A stretch of 64,000 nt of DNA. It comes from Lapillicoccus jejuensis. GTDB taxonomy: Bacteria; Actinomycetota; Actinomycetes; Actinomycetales; Dermatophilaceae. Below the pieces are notes generated by a model, which searched no databases, had not been told where the DNA came from, and saw only the letters and a list, made by a program, of their open reading frames with translations. A program made the translations under genes and the position numbers. The stretch lies in NCBI RefSeq assembly GCF_006715055.1, contig NZ_VFMN01000001.1, positions 2,294,001 through 2,358,000 on the forward strand, written 5' to 3'. Position 1 is the first letter of the stretch. Each line of letters begins with the position of its first letter. Shown one piece after another: positions 27,321-36,115 of this stretch.

Positions 27321-28955
27321 TCAGTGGAAGCGGAAGCCGGCGACCTGGGTCTCGAGGTCGGTGGCGAGGCGGGCGAGCTCGTCGACGGCTTGGGTGGACT
27401 GGGTGACGGCGGTGGAGGTGGAGCCGGCGGCGTCGGCGACGCCGCCGATGGTGGTGGCGATCTCGCTGGTGCCGGTGGCGGCCTCGGAGACGGAGCGGGA
27501 CATCTCGGAGGTGGTGGCGGTCTGCTCCTCGACGGCGGAGGCGATGGTGGTCTGGTAGTCGTCGATGGTGCCGATGACGGACGAGATGGAGCTGATCGCG
27601 GTGACGGCGTCGGTCGTCATGGCCTGGATGCTCGTCACCCGCTGCGCGATGTCCTCGGTGGCGCGGGCGGTCTCGCGGGCGAGCTCCTTGACCTCGCCGG
27701 CGACGACGGCGAAGCCCTTGCCGGCGTCGCCGGCGCGGGCGGCCTCGATGGTGGCGTTGAGGGCGAGGAGGTTGGTCTGCTCGGCGATGGAGGTGATGAG
27801 CTTGACGACGGTGCCGATCTCGGCGGAGGCGGTGCCGAGGGCGGTGACGGTCTCGGTGGTCTGGGCGGCTTCGGCGACGGCGCGTTGGGCGACGGCGGCG
27901 GCTTCGGCGGCGTTGGCGGCGATCTCCTGGATGGAGGCGCCCATCTCCTCGGCGCCGGCGGCGACGGTGGAGACGGAGCGGGAGACCTGCTCGGCGGCGG
28001 CGGAGACGACGCCGGAGCGGTTGGAGGTCTCCTCGGCGGCCGAGGAGATCTGGGTGGTGGAGGCGGACAGCTGCACGGAGGCGGCGGCGACGGCGGACGC
28101 GGACTGCGAGACCCGTGAGAGCAGGCCGCTGAGGGCGCCCTGGGCGCGGCGCAGCGACTGCGCGAGCTGACCCAGCTCGTCCTTGCTGTCGATGCCGGCG
28201 TCCTGGGTCAGGTCGCCCTCGGCGAGGGCACCGAGGCTGTCCTGCAGACGCCGTACGGCGCCCCGGACCCGCGTGACGACGGCCACGGCCAGGCCGAGAC
28301 CGGCCAACAGGGCCAGCAACAGAGTGGTGAGGATGATGGTTCGGGCGCTGGTGTACTGCGAGGACCCGCTCTGGGTGGTCGCCCTGGCCTGATCGGCTTC
28401 AGCCTGGTTCTCTTTGGCGAAACCAGCCTTCAGCTTGGTCATCAGGGGGTCGAGCTGGGTCCTGATCACCGTGATCGCCTGGTCGGTCTTACCGGCCTCG
28501 TTGAGAGGGATCACCTGGGTGGTGGCGATGTCGTGGTAGCTGGTGATCGCCTGGACCGCCGAGTCGAAGGCGGCGACGTCGGTGGCGTGCTGTCGGTAGT
28601 CGCCGGCCTTGGCCTGGATGTCAGCGAAACGCGCATCGATGGTCTGCTTGGCGGTGGCCTTCTGCTCGTCGTTGAGGTTGTCGAAGCGCAGGGTCGACGC
28701 CCGGATGTCGGAGACGTCGGCCTCCAGCTGCGAGAGCATGACGAGCGGGACGACGTTGTTGTTGTACATGGCGTCCTGTGTCGCGTTGATCTTCGCCAGC
28801 TGGACGATGCCCAAGCCGCCGACGACGAGGCCGGCAACGGCGAGCGCGGTCACCGCAGACCCGATCTGGACGGCCAGGGGACGGTCGGCGACGAAGGTGG
28901 AGAGGGAACGTCGTCGGGCGGGGTTGGCCGACGGAGAGGGGGACTGCACGGACAT
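27321..28955 (-). CDS. Transmembrane methyl-accepting chemotaxis protein 2
   Basis: The 544-residue receptor is organised like its neighbour. It has a first helix (about residues 27-50), a four-helix-bundle ligand domain containing [19 protein letters not shown] and [18 protein letters not shown]-like helices, a second helix (near 205-228) and HAMP ([20 protein letters not shown]). The signalling domain has the conserved [20 protein letters not shown] tip and the same AGFRFH end. The ligand domain is clearly different from that of receptor 1, so a different attractant is likely. GGAGG stands 7 bases before the ATG at 28955. A FliA-like promoter lies about 40 bases upstream, in the region shared with the divergent cheA gene. 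Confidence 0.93.
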   Translation of the reverse strand: MSVQSPSPSANPARRRSLSTFVADRPLAVQIGSAVTALAVAGLVVGGLGIVQLAKINATQDAMYNNNVVPLVMLSQLEADVSDIRASTLRFDNLNDEQKATAKQTIDARFADIQAKAGDYRQHATDVAAFDSAVQAITSYHDIATTQVIPLNEAGKTDQAITVIRTQLDPLMTKLKAGFAKENQAEADQARATTQSGSSQYTSARTIILTTLLLALLAGLGLAVAVVTRVRGAVRRLQDSLGALAEGDLTQDAGIDSKDELGQLAQSLRRAQGALSGLLSRVSQSASAVAAASVQLSASTTQISSAAEETSNRSGVVSAAAEQVSRSVSTVAAGAEEMGASIQEIAANAAEAAAVAQRAVAEAAQTTETVTALGTASAEIGTVVKLITSIAEQTNLLALNATIEAARAGDAGKGFAVVAGEVKELARETARATEDIAQRVTSIQAMTTDAVTAISSISSVIGTIDDYQTTIASAVEEQTATTSEMSRSVSEAATGTSEIATTIGGVADAAGSTSTAVTQSTQAVDELARLATDLETQVAGFRFH

Positions 28956-28995
28956 GGAAGTGCCTCCGGGGGAGGGGTGGTGGGGAACGTCTCTA

Positions 28996-29023
28996 CAGTC
29001 GGACGAACCACTCGCAGTCTGAG
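28996..29023 (-). promoter_or_regulatory. FliA-like promoter for chemoreceptor 2
   Basis: On the minus strand CTCA (29023-29020), 16 bases and TCCGACTG (29003-28996) fit the CTCA-N16-GCCGA pattern with mismatches at the first base and the last bases of the -10 element. The ATG is about 40 bases downstream. Confidence 0.4.
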
Positions 29024-29046
29024 CCGTTTCGTGGCCACCGAAAACC

Positions 29047-29074
29047 TTCAGGTGCGAGCGCACCGACCGATGTG
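29047..29074 (+). promoter_or_regulatory. Possible FliA-like promoter for cheA
   Basis: TTCA (29047-29050) followed by ACCGATGT (29066-29073) at a 15-base spacing keeps the CCGAT core seen at the other sites in this island, but both boxes have mismatches. The cheA ATG is 44 bases downstream. Confidence 0.35.
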
Positions 29075-29117
29075 TGGGGGGAAGCCCTATCCCCGTCCCG
29101 CGTCGTAGGAGGCCCCG

Positions 29118-31424
29118 ATGGACGAGACCGACGAGATCGTCCAGGAGTTCGTCGTCGAGAGCCACGAGAACCTCGACCAGCTCGACCGCGACTTCGTCGA
29201 GCTGGAGCGTCAGCCCGGCTCCCGCGAGCTCCTGAGCAGTGTCTTCCGCACCATCCACACCATCAAGGGCACGAGCGGGTTCCTCGCGTTCGGCCGCCTG
29301 GAGTCGCTCACCCACGTGGGGGAGAACCTCCTGGCCCGGCTGCGCGACGGCAAGATGTCGATGACGCCGGCCATCGCCGACGGCATGCTCGCCATGGTCG
29401 ACGGCGTCCGCGAGCTGCTCGCCGCCATCGAGACCGACGGCACCGAGGGGTCCGTCGACGTCACGGACGTCGTGGCCCGCCTCCAGGACCTGCTCGACGG
29501 GCGCGAGCCGGTCGCCGAGCCGGTCGCCGAGCCGGTCGCCGAGCCGGTGGCCGAGGCGCCGGCTCCTCCCGCGCCCGTCGTCGTCCCGGAGCCGGCGGCT
29601 GCCTCCGTCCCCGCTCCGACTCCCGCCCCCGCACCCGCCCCCGCACCCGCCCCCGCCACGCCCGCCGTCCCGAAGGTGGCCGCCGCGGTCACGGCGACCG
29701 AGGACCACCACGCGGACGGCCCCGGCCGCCGCGGGGCGGCCGACTCCTCGATCCGGGTCGACGTCGACCTGCTCGACTCGCTCATGCGCCAGGTCGGCGA
29801 GCTGGTCCTCAGCCGCAACCAGATCGTGCGCCAGGCCGGCCTGCTCGACGACGCCGACCTGCTGCGCGCGTCGCAGCGCCTCGGCCTCATCGCCTCCGAG
29901 CTGCAGGAGAGCGTCATGAAGACGCGCATGCAGCCCATCGACCACCTGTGGGCCAAGCTGCCGCGTGTCGTGCGCGACCTCGGCTCGCTGTGCCACAAGC
30001 AGGTCCGGCTGGAGATGGTCGGTCGCGAGACCGAGGTCGACCGCACCCTGCTCGAGGCGGTCAAGGACCCGCTCACGCACCTCGTGCGCAACGCCGTCGA
30101 CCACGGCCTGGAGACCCCCGAGGTCCGCCGGGCGGCGGGCAAGTCGCCCGAGGGCGTCCTCACCCTCAAGGCGTTCCACGCCGGCGGCCAGGTCGTCGTC
30201 GAGGTCAGCGACGACGGCGCCGGCATCGACCCGGAGAAGATCCGGGCCAAGGCCGCCGACAAGGGCCTCATGCGTCCCGAGCAGCTCGAGGCCCTCAGCC
30301 CCAACGAGGTCCTCCAGCTCGTCTTCACCCCCGGCTTCTCGACCGCCGCCGCCGTCACCAACGTCTCCGGCCGCGGCGTCGGCATGGACGTCGTCAAGAC
30401 GAACATCGAGGCGATCGGCGGCGCCATCGAGATCGAGTCCGCCGTCGGCGTCGGGACGACGTGCCGGCTGCGCATCCCGCTCACCCTCGCCATCGTCGCG
30501 TCGCTGACCGTGGAGTGCGCGGGCGACCGCTACGCCATCCCGCAGGTCAGCCTCCAGGAGCTCGTCACGCTCGACTCCGAGCGGGCCGGCTCGCAGATCG
30601 AGGACGTCGCCGGGGCCGAGGTCTACCGGCTGCGGGGCCAGCTGCTGCCGCTGGTCCGCCTCGCCGACGTGCTCAAGGTCGAGTCGGACCGCACCGACGG
30701 CCACCTCGTCATCGCCGTCCTGCAGGCCGAGGGCCACCGCTTCGGCCTCGTCGTCGACCGCGTGCTCAACGCCGAGGAGATCGTCGTCAAGCCGCTCTCG
30801 TCGCGGCTGAAGTCCATCGGCGTCTACTCCGGGGCGACGATCCTCGGTGACGGCCGCGTCGCGCTCATCCTCGACGTCCAGGCGCTGGCCAAGCGCGCCC
30901 TGCGCAGCACCGGCGCCGAGCGCGACGCCGTCCGCGCCGAGGTCGTCGAGACCAGCGACGACAGCGAGCGGGTGCTCATCGTCGGCGCCGGCGACGAGCG
31001 CGAGATCGCCATCCCGCTGTCGGCCGTCACCCGCCTCGAGCAGGTCCCCGTCGACCGCGTCGAGCGGGTCGGCTCGCGCGAGGTGGTCCAGTACCGCGGG
31101 GCGATCCTGCCGCTGCTGCGCCTGCCGCAGCACCTCGGCTCGTACGGCGACTCGGCCCGCACCCACCTGCCGCTCGTCGTCCACACCAGCGGCGGCCGCA
31201 GCGTCGCCCTCGTCGTCGACGAGGTCCGCGACATCGTCGACGGCGCCCGGGTCCGCAGCGACATCAACGACGCCGGCCTCACCGGCTCGGCCGTCATCCG
31301 CGACAAGGTGGTCGAGCTGCTCGACGTCCGCGCCGCGATCCTCGCCGCCGACCCGTACTTCTTCACCGACGACCAGCTCGGTCACCTCGGTGCCGACCTC
31401 TACCTCGACGGAGTCGCGTCATGA
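29118..31424 (+). CDS. cheA: Chemotaxis histidine kinase CheA with two CheW-like domains
   Basis: The 768-residue kinase begins with an HPt domain carrying the phospho-acceptor His47 in [17 protein letters not shown] low-complexity linker with VAEP and PAPA repeats (about residues 132-190) stands where a P2 response-regulator-binding domain would be. A dimerisation domain ([20 protein letters not shown]), the HATPase ([31 protein letters not shown]) and two C-terminal CheW/P5-like domains (about 485-610 and 625-750) follow. The second P5 is unusual, since most CheA proteins have one. It should phosphorylate the CheY and CheB proteins encoded downstream. The ATG at 29118 has AGGAGG upstream, and the stop overlaps cheW. 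Confidence 0.95.
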   Translation: MDETDEIVQEFVVESHENLDQLDRDFVELERQPGSRELLSSVFRTIHTIKGTSGFLAFGRLESLTHVGENLLARLRDGKMSMTPAIADGMLAMVDGVRELLAAIETDGTEGSVDVTDVVARLQDLLDGREPVAEPVAEPVAEPVAEAPAPPAPVVVPEPAAASVPAPTPAPAPAPAPAPATPAVPKVAAAVTATEDHHADGPGRRGAADSSIRVDVDLLDSLMRQVGELVLSRNQIVRQAGLLDDADLLRASQRLGLIASELQESVMKTRMQPIDHLWAKLPRVVRDLGSLCHKQVRLEMVGRETEVDRTLLEAVKDPLTHLVRNAVDHGLETPEVRRAAGKSPEGVLTLKAFHAGGQVVVEVSDDGAGIDPEKIRAKAADKGLMRPEQLEALSPNEVLQLVFTPGFSTAAAVTNVSGRGVGMDVVKTNIEAIGGAIEIESAVGVGTTCRLRIPLTLAIVASLTVECAGDRYAIPQVSLQELVTLDSERAGSQIEDVAGAEVYRLRGQLLPLVRLADVLKVESDRTDGHLVIAVLQAEGHRFGLVVDRVLNAEEIVVKPLSSRLKSIGVYSGATILGDGRVALILDVQALAKRALRSTGAERDAVRAEVVETSDDSERVLIVGAGDEREIAIPLSAVTRLEQVPVDRVERVGSREVVQYRGAILPLLRLPQHLGSYGDSARTHLPLVVHTSGGRSVALVVDEVRDIVDGARVRSDINDAGLTGSAVIRDKVVELLDVRAAILAADPYFFTDDQLGHLGADLYLDGVAS

Positions 31425-31837
31425 TGGTCCAGCTCGCCACCTTCACGCTCGGCGACCACCTCTACGGCATCGAGGTGAGCCGTGTGCAGGAGGTGCTCCG
31501 CCACCAGTCCCGCACCCGGATCCCGTTGGCCCCCAACGCGGTCGCCGGCCTGGTCAACCTGCGCGGTCAGGTGCTCACGGCCATCGACCTGCGTTCCCGG
31601 CTCGGCCTGACGCCGCGCGAGGACCTCGACCCGATGATGGTCGTCGTCCGGATCAGCGGCGAGACCATCAGCCTCCTCGTCGACTCGATCGGCGACGTCG
31701 TCACCGTCGACGAGGAGACCTTCGAGGCGCCGCCGGACACCCTCGACGACGCCGGGCGCGAGCTGCTGCGCGGCGCCTACAAGCTGAGCGACCGGCTGCT
31801 GCTGGCCCTGGACACCGACCGCGCCGTCGCGGCCTGA
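31421..31837 (+). CDS. cheW: Chemotaxis coupling protein CheW
   Basis: The 138-residue protein is a single CheW domain: LATFTLGDHLYGIEVSRVQE, then RIPLAPNAVAGLVNLRGQVL with the conserved N-L-R-G loop, then TAIDLRSRLG and LLVDSIGDVVTV. It links receptors to CheA in the signalling array. The ATG at 31421 overlaps the cheA stop (ATGA), so the two are translated together. A second ATG directly follows and could also be used. A terminator hairpin lies 33 bases past the stop. Confidence 0.95.
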   Translation: MMVQLATFTLGDHLYGIEVSRVQEVLRHQSRTRIPLAPNAVAGLVNLRGQVLTAIDLRSRLGLTPREDLDPMMVVVRISGETISLLVDSIGDVVTVDEETFEAPPDTLDDAGRELLRGAYKLSDRLLLALDTDRAVAA

Positions 31838-31869
31838 GGTCGCCCACCCGACCCCGGCCCCGCATCGCA

Positions 31870-31913
31870 CCCGCTGCCCCCGGATCCCGTCCACGGATTC
31901 CGGGGACAGCGGG
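31870..31913 (+). terminator. Intrinsic terminator after cheA-cheW
   Basis: A stem of about 18 bp (31870-31887 with 31895-31913) has one mismatch, one bulge and a 7-base loop. It directly follows the cheW stop and would end the cheA-cheW transcript. Confidence 0.65.
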
Positions 31914-31979
31914 CGCCGTCGTACGGCACGCTGGGCGAGGGAACGGTCTGGGGAGGCCGGGGGACGACGGAGGCAGGAC

Positions 31980-32885
31980 ATGCGGTACTCGTTGGTCAAC
32001 GCGACGGCGTTGGGGTTCGACCTCGTGCGGATGCCGGGTGGGGCGCAGGTGGCCGAGGTGCTGCTGGCGGCGTGCGCCGCGACCCCCTCCGAGCTCGCGC
32101 TGCTCGGCCGGCACCACCCGGGCGCCGGGCGGACCGCCCGCTGGGAGGCCGCCCGCCGGCGCAGCCTCGACCTGCGTCCGACCCTGTCGACGACCGACGT
32201 CTCGGCCGACGCCGTCGCCCACGCCGCGAGCGACGCGGACGCCGCGTCCTCGCTCGTCACGCGCCTGGCCGAGGCGCCGCTGGGCAGCCTCGACGCGCTC
32301 GACCACTTCGTGCGCCACGACGCGCTCGAGGGCATCGCCCCCGGGACGGACCACGACCTGGCCGCCGACGTCCTCGTCGACGCAGCCACCGCCGGCTACT
32401 GCTCGACGCTCCTCGACGGCGTCGAGCGGCGTCGCCTCGCGGCCCCCTTCGTGCAGGGCCGGCGCGAGGGCCTGGTGCCGACCCCGGCGCCGACCGTCCC
32501 CGCCGTACGGCGTCTGCTCGAGGACCTGCGCGGGTGGGGCCCTGTCGAGTGGGCCGAGATGGACGGCGTGCTCGACGCCGTCCGCGCCAGCACGTCCGGC
32601 TGGTCCGAGGCGATGCACGAGGCGGGCTGGGCGGCGCACCTGTCCGGGCGGGTCCGCACCGCGGCGGTGTCGCAGCTGCAGGCCGTGTCGGCGTACGCCG
32701 CCTCGGGTCTCACCCCGACCCAGGCCGCCTTCGGCGCCTGGAACGCGCTCAGCGGCGTCGTGCAGGCCCTCGTCGTCGCCGACCTGCTCGGCGAGCCCGA
32801 GCTCGACCTGCTCGTGCGGCCCTGGCTGCTCGTGCGCGGCCACGACCCGCGGCCCCCCGCGGGGCAGGAGCCCCCGCGCCGGTGA
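31980..32885 (+). CDS. Uncharacterised protein in the chemotaxis island
   Basis: The 301-residue soluble protein has no signal peptide, no membrane helix and no motif that I recognise. It is rich in Ala, Leu and Arg and looks all-helical. Notable stretches are NATALGFDLVRMPGGAQVAE at the start, AVAHAASDADAASSLVTRLA and WSEAMHEAGWAAHLSGRVRT. The ATG at 31980 has GGAGG at 6 bases. It lies between the cheA-cheW terminator and the FliA-like promoter of cheB, and so may be a separate unit under a different promoter. Codon use is like its neighbours. Its role in chemotaxis is only suggested by position. A urease-accessory-like helical fold (UreF type) is a weak possibility. Confidence 0.6.
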   Translation: MRYSLVNATALGFDLVRMPGGAQVAEVLLAACAATPSELALLGRHHPGAGRTARWEAARRRSLDLRPTLSTTDVSADAVAHAASDADAASSLVTRLAEAPLGSLDALDHFVRHDALEGIAPGTDHDLAADVLVDAATAGYCSTLLDGVERRRLAAPFVQGRREGLVPTPAPTVPAVRRLLEDLRGWGPVEWAEMDGVLDAVRASTSGWSEAMHEAGWAAHLSGRVRTAAVSQLQAVSAYAASGLTPTQAAFGAWNALSGVVQALVVADLLGEPELDLLVRPWLLVRGHDPRPPAGQEPPRR

Positions 32886-32931
32886 GGTGAGCCGCGCCCG
32901 CCCGGGATCGACCGGGCGGGCACCGGTCCCG

Positions 32932-32959
32932 CTCAGGTCGCACGTGGCACGGCCGATAT
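32932..32959 (+). promoter_or_regulatory. FliA-like promoter before cheB
   Basis: CTCA (32932-32935), exactly 16 bases, then GCCGATAT (32952-32959). This is a full match to the flagellar sigma pattern and the best in the window. The cheB GTG is 52 bases past the -10 element. Confidence 0.7.
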
Positions 32960-33011
32960 CGGGGACGGACGCAGACCCGCTGCGCCCGTCGTCGAGGTCG
33001 AGGAGCGGCCC

Positions 33012-34184
33012 GTGCCCCCCATCAGAGTGCTGGTCGTCGACGACTCCGTCGTCGTGCGACGCCTCGTGGCCAACGCCCTCTCCGGCGACCCCGACATCGA
33101 GGTGGTCGGCACCGCGGCCAACGGCCGCATCGCGCTGACCAAGATCGAGGCGCTGCGCCCGCAAGCGATCACGCTCGACATCGAGATGCCGGTGATGAAC
33201 GGCATCGAGACCGTGAGGGCCCTGCGCCGCCTCGGCCACCGCATGCCCGTGGTCATGTTCTCCACGCTCACCGAGCGCGGCGCCACCGCCACCCTCGACG
33301 CCCTCGAGGCCGGCGCGAACGACTACGTCACCAAGCCGGCGAACGTCGGCAGCATCAGCGAGTCGCTGGAGCAGGTCCGCAGCTCGCTCATCCCCAAGCT
33401 CAAGGCGCTGTGCGCCCGCCCCGAACGCCGCTTCGCGGCCGGCCGCCCGGTGGTGCCCGACGCGCTGCGTCCCGGCTCGCCCCGTCCGGGCGAGGGGAGC
33501 CCCGGACGGTCCGAGACCGTCGCCGGTACGGCGCCCCGCCGCGCGTCCGACTCGCCGTACCGGATCCTCGCGATCGGGTGCTCCACCGGCGGGCCCGAGG
33601 CGCTGGGCAAGGTCCTCGCCGGGCTGCCGCGCGACCTCGCCGTCCCCGTCGTCGTCGTCCAGCACATGCCGCCGGTGTTCACCGCCCAGTTCGCCGCCCG
33701 GCTCGACCGGGCGCTGCCGCTGACGGTCGTCGAGGCCCGCGAGGGCATGCCGCTGCGCCCGGGCCACGTCTACATCGCCCCCGGCGACCACCACCTGCGC
33801 CTCGCGGGCACGCGCGCCGCCGTCCGCACCGCGCTCGACCAGGGGCCGCAGGAGAACTTCTGCCGCCCCGCCGTCGACGTCCTCTTCCGCTCCGTCGTCG
33901 CGCTCTACGGGCGCGACGTGCTCGCCGCCGTGCTGACCGGCATGGGCCAGGACGGGCGCGCGGGGTCCGTCGACATCGTCAAGGCGGGCGGCAGCGTCAT
34001 CGCCCAGGACGAGGCGACCTCCGTCGTGTGGGGGATGCCCGGCTCCGTCGTCCAGGCCGGCGCCGCCGAGGAGATCGTCCCGCTCGGCCTCATCGGCCCG
34101 ACCCTCGCGCGCCGGCTCGCCGGGTCCGCGACCGCTGGCGCGACCGCTGGTACGGCGCCCTACGCGGCCGCGGTCCCGCGGTGA
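33012..34184 (+). CDS. cheB: Chemotaxis-specific protein-glutamate methylesterase CheB
   Basis: The 390-residue protein has a receiver domain (VLVVDDSVVVRRLV, phospho-acceptor Asp56 in LDIEMPVMNG). An Arg/Pro-rich linker (about residues 138-180) and a CheB methylesterase domain follow. The esterase triad is visible: Ser in GCSTGGPEAL, His in VVQHMPPVF and Asp in TGMGQDGRAG. Phosphorylated by CheA, it removes methyl groups from receptors and can deamidate glutamines. The tail ends in an Ala/Thr-rich stretch. The GTG at 33012 has GAGGAG 6 bases upstream and was chosen because it begins the receiver strand. A strong FliA-like promoter precedes it. Confidence 0.96.
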   Translation: MPPIRVLVVDDSVVVRRLVANALSGDPDIEVVGTAANGRIALTKIEALRPQAITLDIEMPVMNGIETVRALRRLGHRMPVVMFSTLTERGATATLDALEAGANDYVTKPANVGSISESLEQVRSSLIPKLKALCARPERRFAAGRPVVPDALRPGSPRPGEGSPGRSETVAGTAPRRASDSPYRILAIGCSTGGPEALGKVLAGLPRDLAVPVVVVQHMPPVFTAQFAARLDRALPLTVVEAREGMPLRPGHVYIAPGDHHLRLAGTRAAVRTALDQGPQENFCRPAVDVLFRSVVALYGRDVLAAVLTGMGQDGRAGSVDIVKAGGSVIAQDEATSVVWGMPGSVVQAGAAEEIVPLGLIGPTLARRLAGSATAGATAGTAPYAAAVPR

Positions 34185-34200
34185 GCCCGGCCCCGTTGAC

Positions 34201-34228
34201 CTCAGGTCGAGGCCCCCTCGGCCGATGC
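34201..34228 (+). promoter_or_regulatory. FliA-like promoter before the cheR operon
   Basis: CTCA (34201-34204), exactly 16 bases, then GCCGATGC (34221-34228). The same spacing and GCCGAT core occur before cheB. It lies 17 bases past the cheB stop and about 40 bases before a small leader ORF. Confidence 0.65.
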
Positions 34229-34267
34229 TCCACCCGACACCCGCTCGCCCCCGGACAGGAGGACGCC

Positions 34268-34339
34268 ATGACGCCGACGACGACCCGTCGCCCGCGCCGC
34301 GGCCCCGCCGTCCGAGCCACCCTCAGGAGCGGATCATGA
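34268..34339 (+). CDS. Small leader ORF of 23 residues coupled to cheR
   Basis: An ATG at 34268 preceded by AGGAGG (5 bases away) opens a 23-codon frame, MTPTTTRRPRRGPAVRATLR plus GS, very rich in Thr, Arg and Pro. Its TGA (34337-34339) overlaps the cheR ATG (34336), which itself has AGGAG. The ORF could be a leader peptide that sets cheR translation by coupling, or a real small basic protein. Conservation in relatives is the test. Confidence 0.45.
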   Translation: MTPTTTRRPRRGPAVRATLRSGS

Positions 34340-35223
34340 GCCTGGTCACCGCCACCGCGCCACCCGGCCGTCCCGGACCCGCCGGGAACCAGTCGGCCAC
34401 CGAGGCCGACTTCACCTTCTTCGCCGACTTCCTGCGCCGCCGGTCCGCCATCTCGCTGGCCCCGGGCAAGGAGTACCTCATGGAGGCGCGGCTGGCGCCG
34501 GTCGCGGCCCGCGCCGGCTTCGCCGGCGTCCGCGACCTCGTCACCGCGCTGCGCGCACCGGGCGTGCCCCGGCCGCTCGTCGACCAGGTCGTCGACGCCA
34601 TGACGACGAACGAGACGTCGTTCTTCCGCGACGTCTCCTCGTTCGAGGCGCTGCGCACCGTCGTCGTCCCCCAGATGCTCGCCTCCCGGGCCGCGCAGCG
34701 ACGGCTGTCCGTGTGGAGCGCCGCCAGCTCGACCGGCCAGGAGCTCTACACGATCGCCATGACGCTGGAGGACTCCTTCCCCCAGCTGTCCGGCTGGGAC
34801 GTCAGGCTCGTCGGCACCGACCTGTCCAGCGAGGCCGTGGCCCGCGCCCGCGCCGGGCGCTTCAGCCACCTCGAGGTCAACCGGGGCCTGCCGGCCCAGC
34901 TGCTGGTCAAGTACTTCGAGCGGGAGGGCCGCGACTACGTCGTCGCCCCCCGGCTGCGTGAGCGCACCCGCTTCGACCGGATGAACCTCGCCGAGCCGTG
35001 GACCGCGCTGCCCCGCTTCGACATCGTGTTCTGCCGCAACGTGCTCATCTACTTCGACCCGCCGGTCCGCGAGCAGATCCTCGGCAGGATCCGCGGCCTG
35101 CTCAACCCGGGCGGCTTCCTCTTCCTCGGACCGGGGGAGACCTCCGCCTCGGTCATCCACGGCTACACCCAGGTGCGGGCGGCCGGCACCGTCGTCCACC
35201 AACTCCAAGGAGCTGCGACATGA
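34336..35223 (+). CDS. cheR: Chemotaxis protein methyltransferase CheR
   Basis: The 295-residue protein has the CheR N-terminal helical domain (FFADFLRRRSAISLAPGKEY) and an S-adenosylmethionine methyltransferase domain. The latter has TTNETSFFRD, VWSAASSTGQELYTIAMTLE (SAM-binding loop), GTDLSSEAVARARAGRF and FDIVFCRNVLIYFDP. It methylates glutamates on chemoreceptors, balancing CheB. The ATG at 34336 has AGGAG at 6 bases; about 37 upstream codons in the same frame look non-coding. Its stop overlaps cheY (ATGA). The cheR gene begins a tight five-gene run of overlapping genes through 36983. Confidence 0.95.
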   Translation: MSLVTATAPPGRPGPAGNQSATEADFTFFADFLRRRSAISLAPGKEYLMEARLAPVAARAGFAGVRDLVTALRAPGVPRPLVDQVVDAMTTNETSFFRDVSSFEALRTVVVPQMLASRAAQRRLSVWSAASSTGQELYTIAMTLEDSFPQLSGWDVRLVGTDLSSEAVARARAGRFSHLEVNRGLPAQLLVKYFEREGRDYVVAPRLRERTRFDRMNLAEPWTALPRFDIVFCRNVLIYFDPPVREQILGRIRGLLNPGGFLFLGPGETSASVIHGYTQVRAAGTVVHQLQGAAT

Positions 35224-35621
35224 AAGCCCTCATCGTCGACGACTCGCGGGCCATGCGGCTCGTGGTCGCTCGCATCGTGCAGCGTCTGGGCTTCGAGACG
35301 GTGCAGGCCGAGCACGGCCAGGCCGCGCTCGACGTCCTCGCCGGGTCCGACGAGCTGCCCGACGTGGCCCTGGTCGACTGGAACATGCCCGTCATGGACG
35401 GACTCGAGCTCATCAAGGCGGTGCGCGCGCAGCCCCGCTACCGCGGCATCACGCTGATGATGGTGACGACCGAGTCCGAGCAGTCGCGCATCGTCCAGGC
35501 CCTCGCGGCCGGCGCCCACGAGTACCTCATCAAGCCGTTCACGGAGGAGGCGCTGGAGGACAAGCTGTCCCTGCTCGGCCTCGTCCCCGCGACGGCGGAC
35601 GCCGAGGCGGTGGCCTGGTGA
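35220..35621 (+). CDS. cheY: CheY-like response regulator 1
   Basis: The 133-residue single receiver domain has the acidic pair Asp7-Asp8 (ALIVDDSRAMR), phospho-acceptor Asp53 in VDWNMPVMDGLEL, a Thr in MMVTTESEQS and a Lys in YLIKPFTEEAL. It has no output domain, as in CheY. It overlaps cheR upstream (ATGA) and the CheX-like gene downstream (GTGA). It is the likely flagellar motor-binding regulator or a phosphate sink; the sequence alone does not decide between this and the second CheY. Confidence 0.92.
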   Translation: MKALIVDDSRAMRLVVARIVQRLGFETVQAEHGQAALDVLAGSDELPDVALVDWNMPVMDGLELIKAVRAQPRYRGITLMMVTTESEQSRIVQALAAGAHEYLIKPFTEEALEDKLSLLGLVPATADAEAVAW

Positions 35622-36115
35622 GCGCCGCGACCCTGGACCTCGAGGACGTCGTGGGCGCCGCGACGCTGGTCGACATCGTCGCCGATCTGGCCGAGTCGCT
35701 CTTCCCCGGTGAGCCGCGGCCCGTCGCCGTCCCGCACCGCGACCCGCAGGAGCCGGTGGGCGCGCGGATCCGCATCACCGGCGGCTGGGACGGCGTCGTC
35801 GTCCTGCGGATGTCGTGGACGTTCGCCGAGCAGCTGGCCCACCGGCTGTTCCTCCTGCCCGACGGCACCGCCGTCGACGCCGACCTGCTCGACGTCCTCG
35901 GCGAGGTCGTCAACATCGTCGGCGGCAACGTCAAGGCGCTGCTGCCGGGCGACAACCAGCTCTCGCTGCCGCACCCGCGGCTCGCCGACGTCGTGCCGCC
36001 GGCCGGCGGGCTGCACGCCACCGTGCTGTGGGGCGTCGAGCCCGTCCAGATCTCGATCACCCCCGACCCCGCGCCCGAGGCGCACCACCACCCCGTGGAA
36101 GGACCCCACCGATGA
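35618..36115 (+). CDS. CheX/CheC-like chemotaxis phosphatase-family protein
   Basis: The 165-residue protein shows the conserved helix DVLGEVVNIVGGNVKALLPG, which fits the E-x-x-N pattern of CheC/CheX/FliY phosphatases. It also has GGWDGVVVLRMSWTFAEQLA, a typical beta-beta-helix of that fold. It probably dephosphorylates one of the flanking CheY proteins. The GTG at 35618 overlaps the cheY stop (GTGA), and its own stop overlaps the second cheY, so it sits between two response regulators in one operon. The family match is from motif and context. Confidence 0.78.
   Translation: MSAATLDLEDVVGAATLVDIVADLAESLFPGEPRPVAVPHRDPQEPVGARIRITGGWDGVVVLRMSWTFAEQLAHRLFLLPDGTAVDADLLDVLGEVVNIVGGNVKALLPGDNQLSLPHPRLADVVPPAGGLHATVLWGVEPVQISITPDPAPEAHHHPVEGPHR

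Noticed and set aside
29210-30493. Long minus-strand frame opposite cheA
   Set aside because: Its composition is antisense-like (Ser/Arg/Thr-rich) and it has no domain, while the plus strand is clearly cheA.
27321-31385. A minus-strand frame of over 1300 codons spanning receptor 2 and the cheA region
   Set aside because: Only the part from the ATG at 28955 is a chemoreceptor. The upstream part is the shadow of cheA and the intergenic region.
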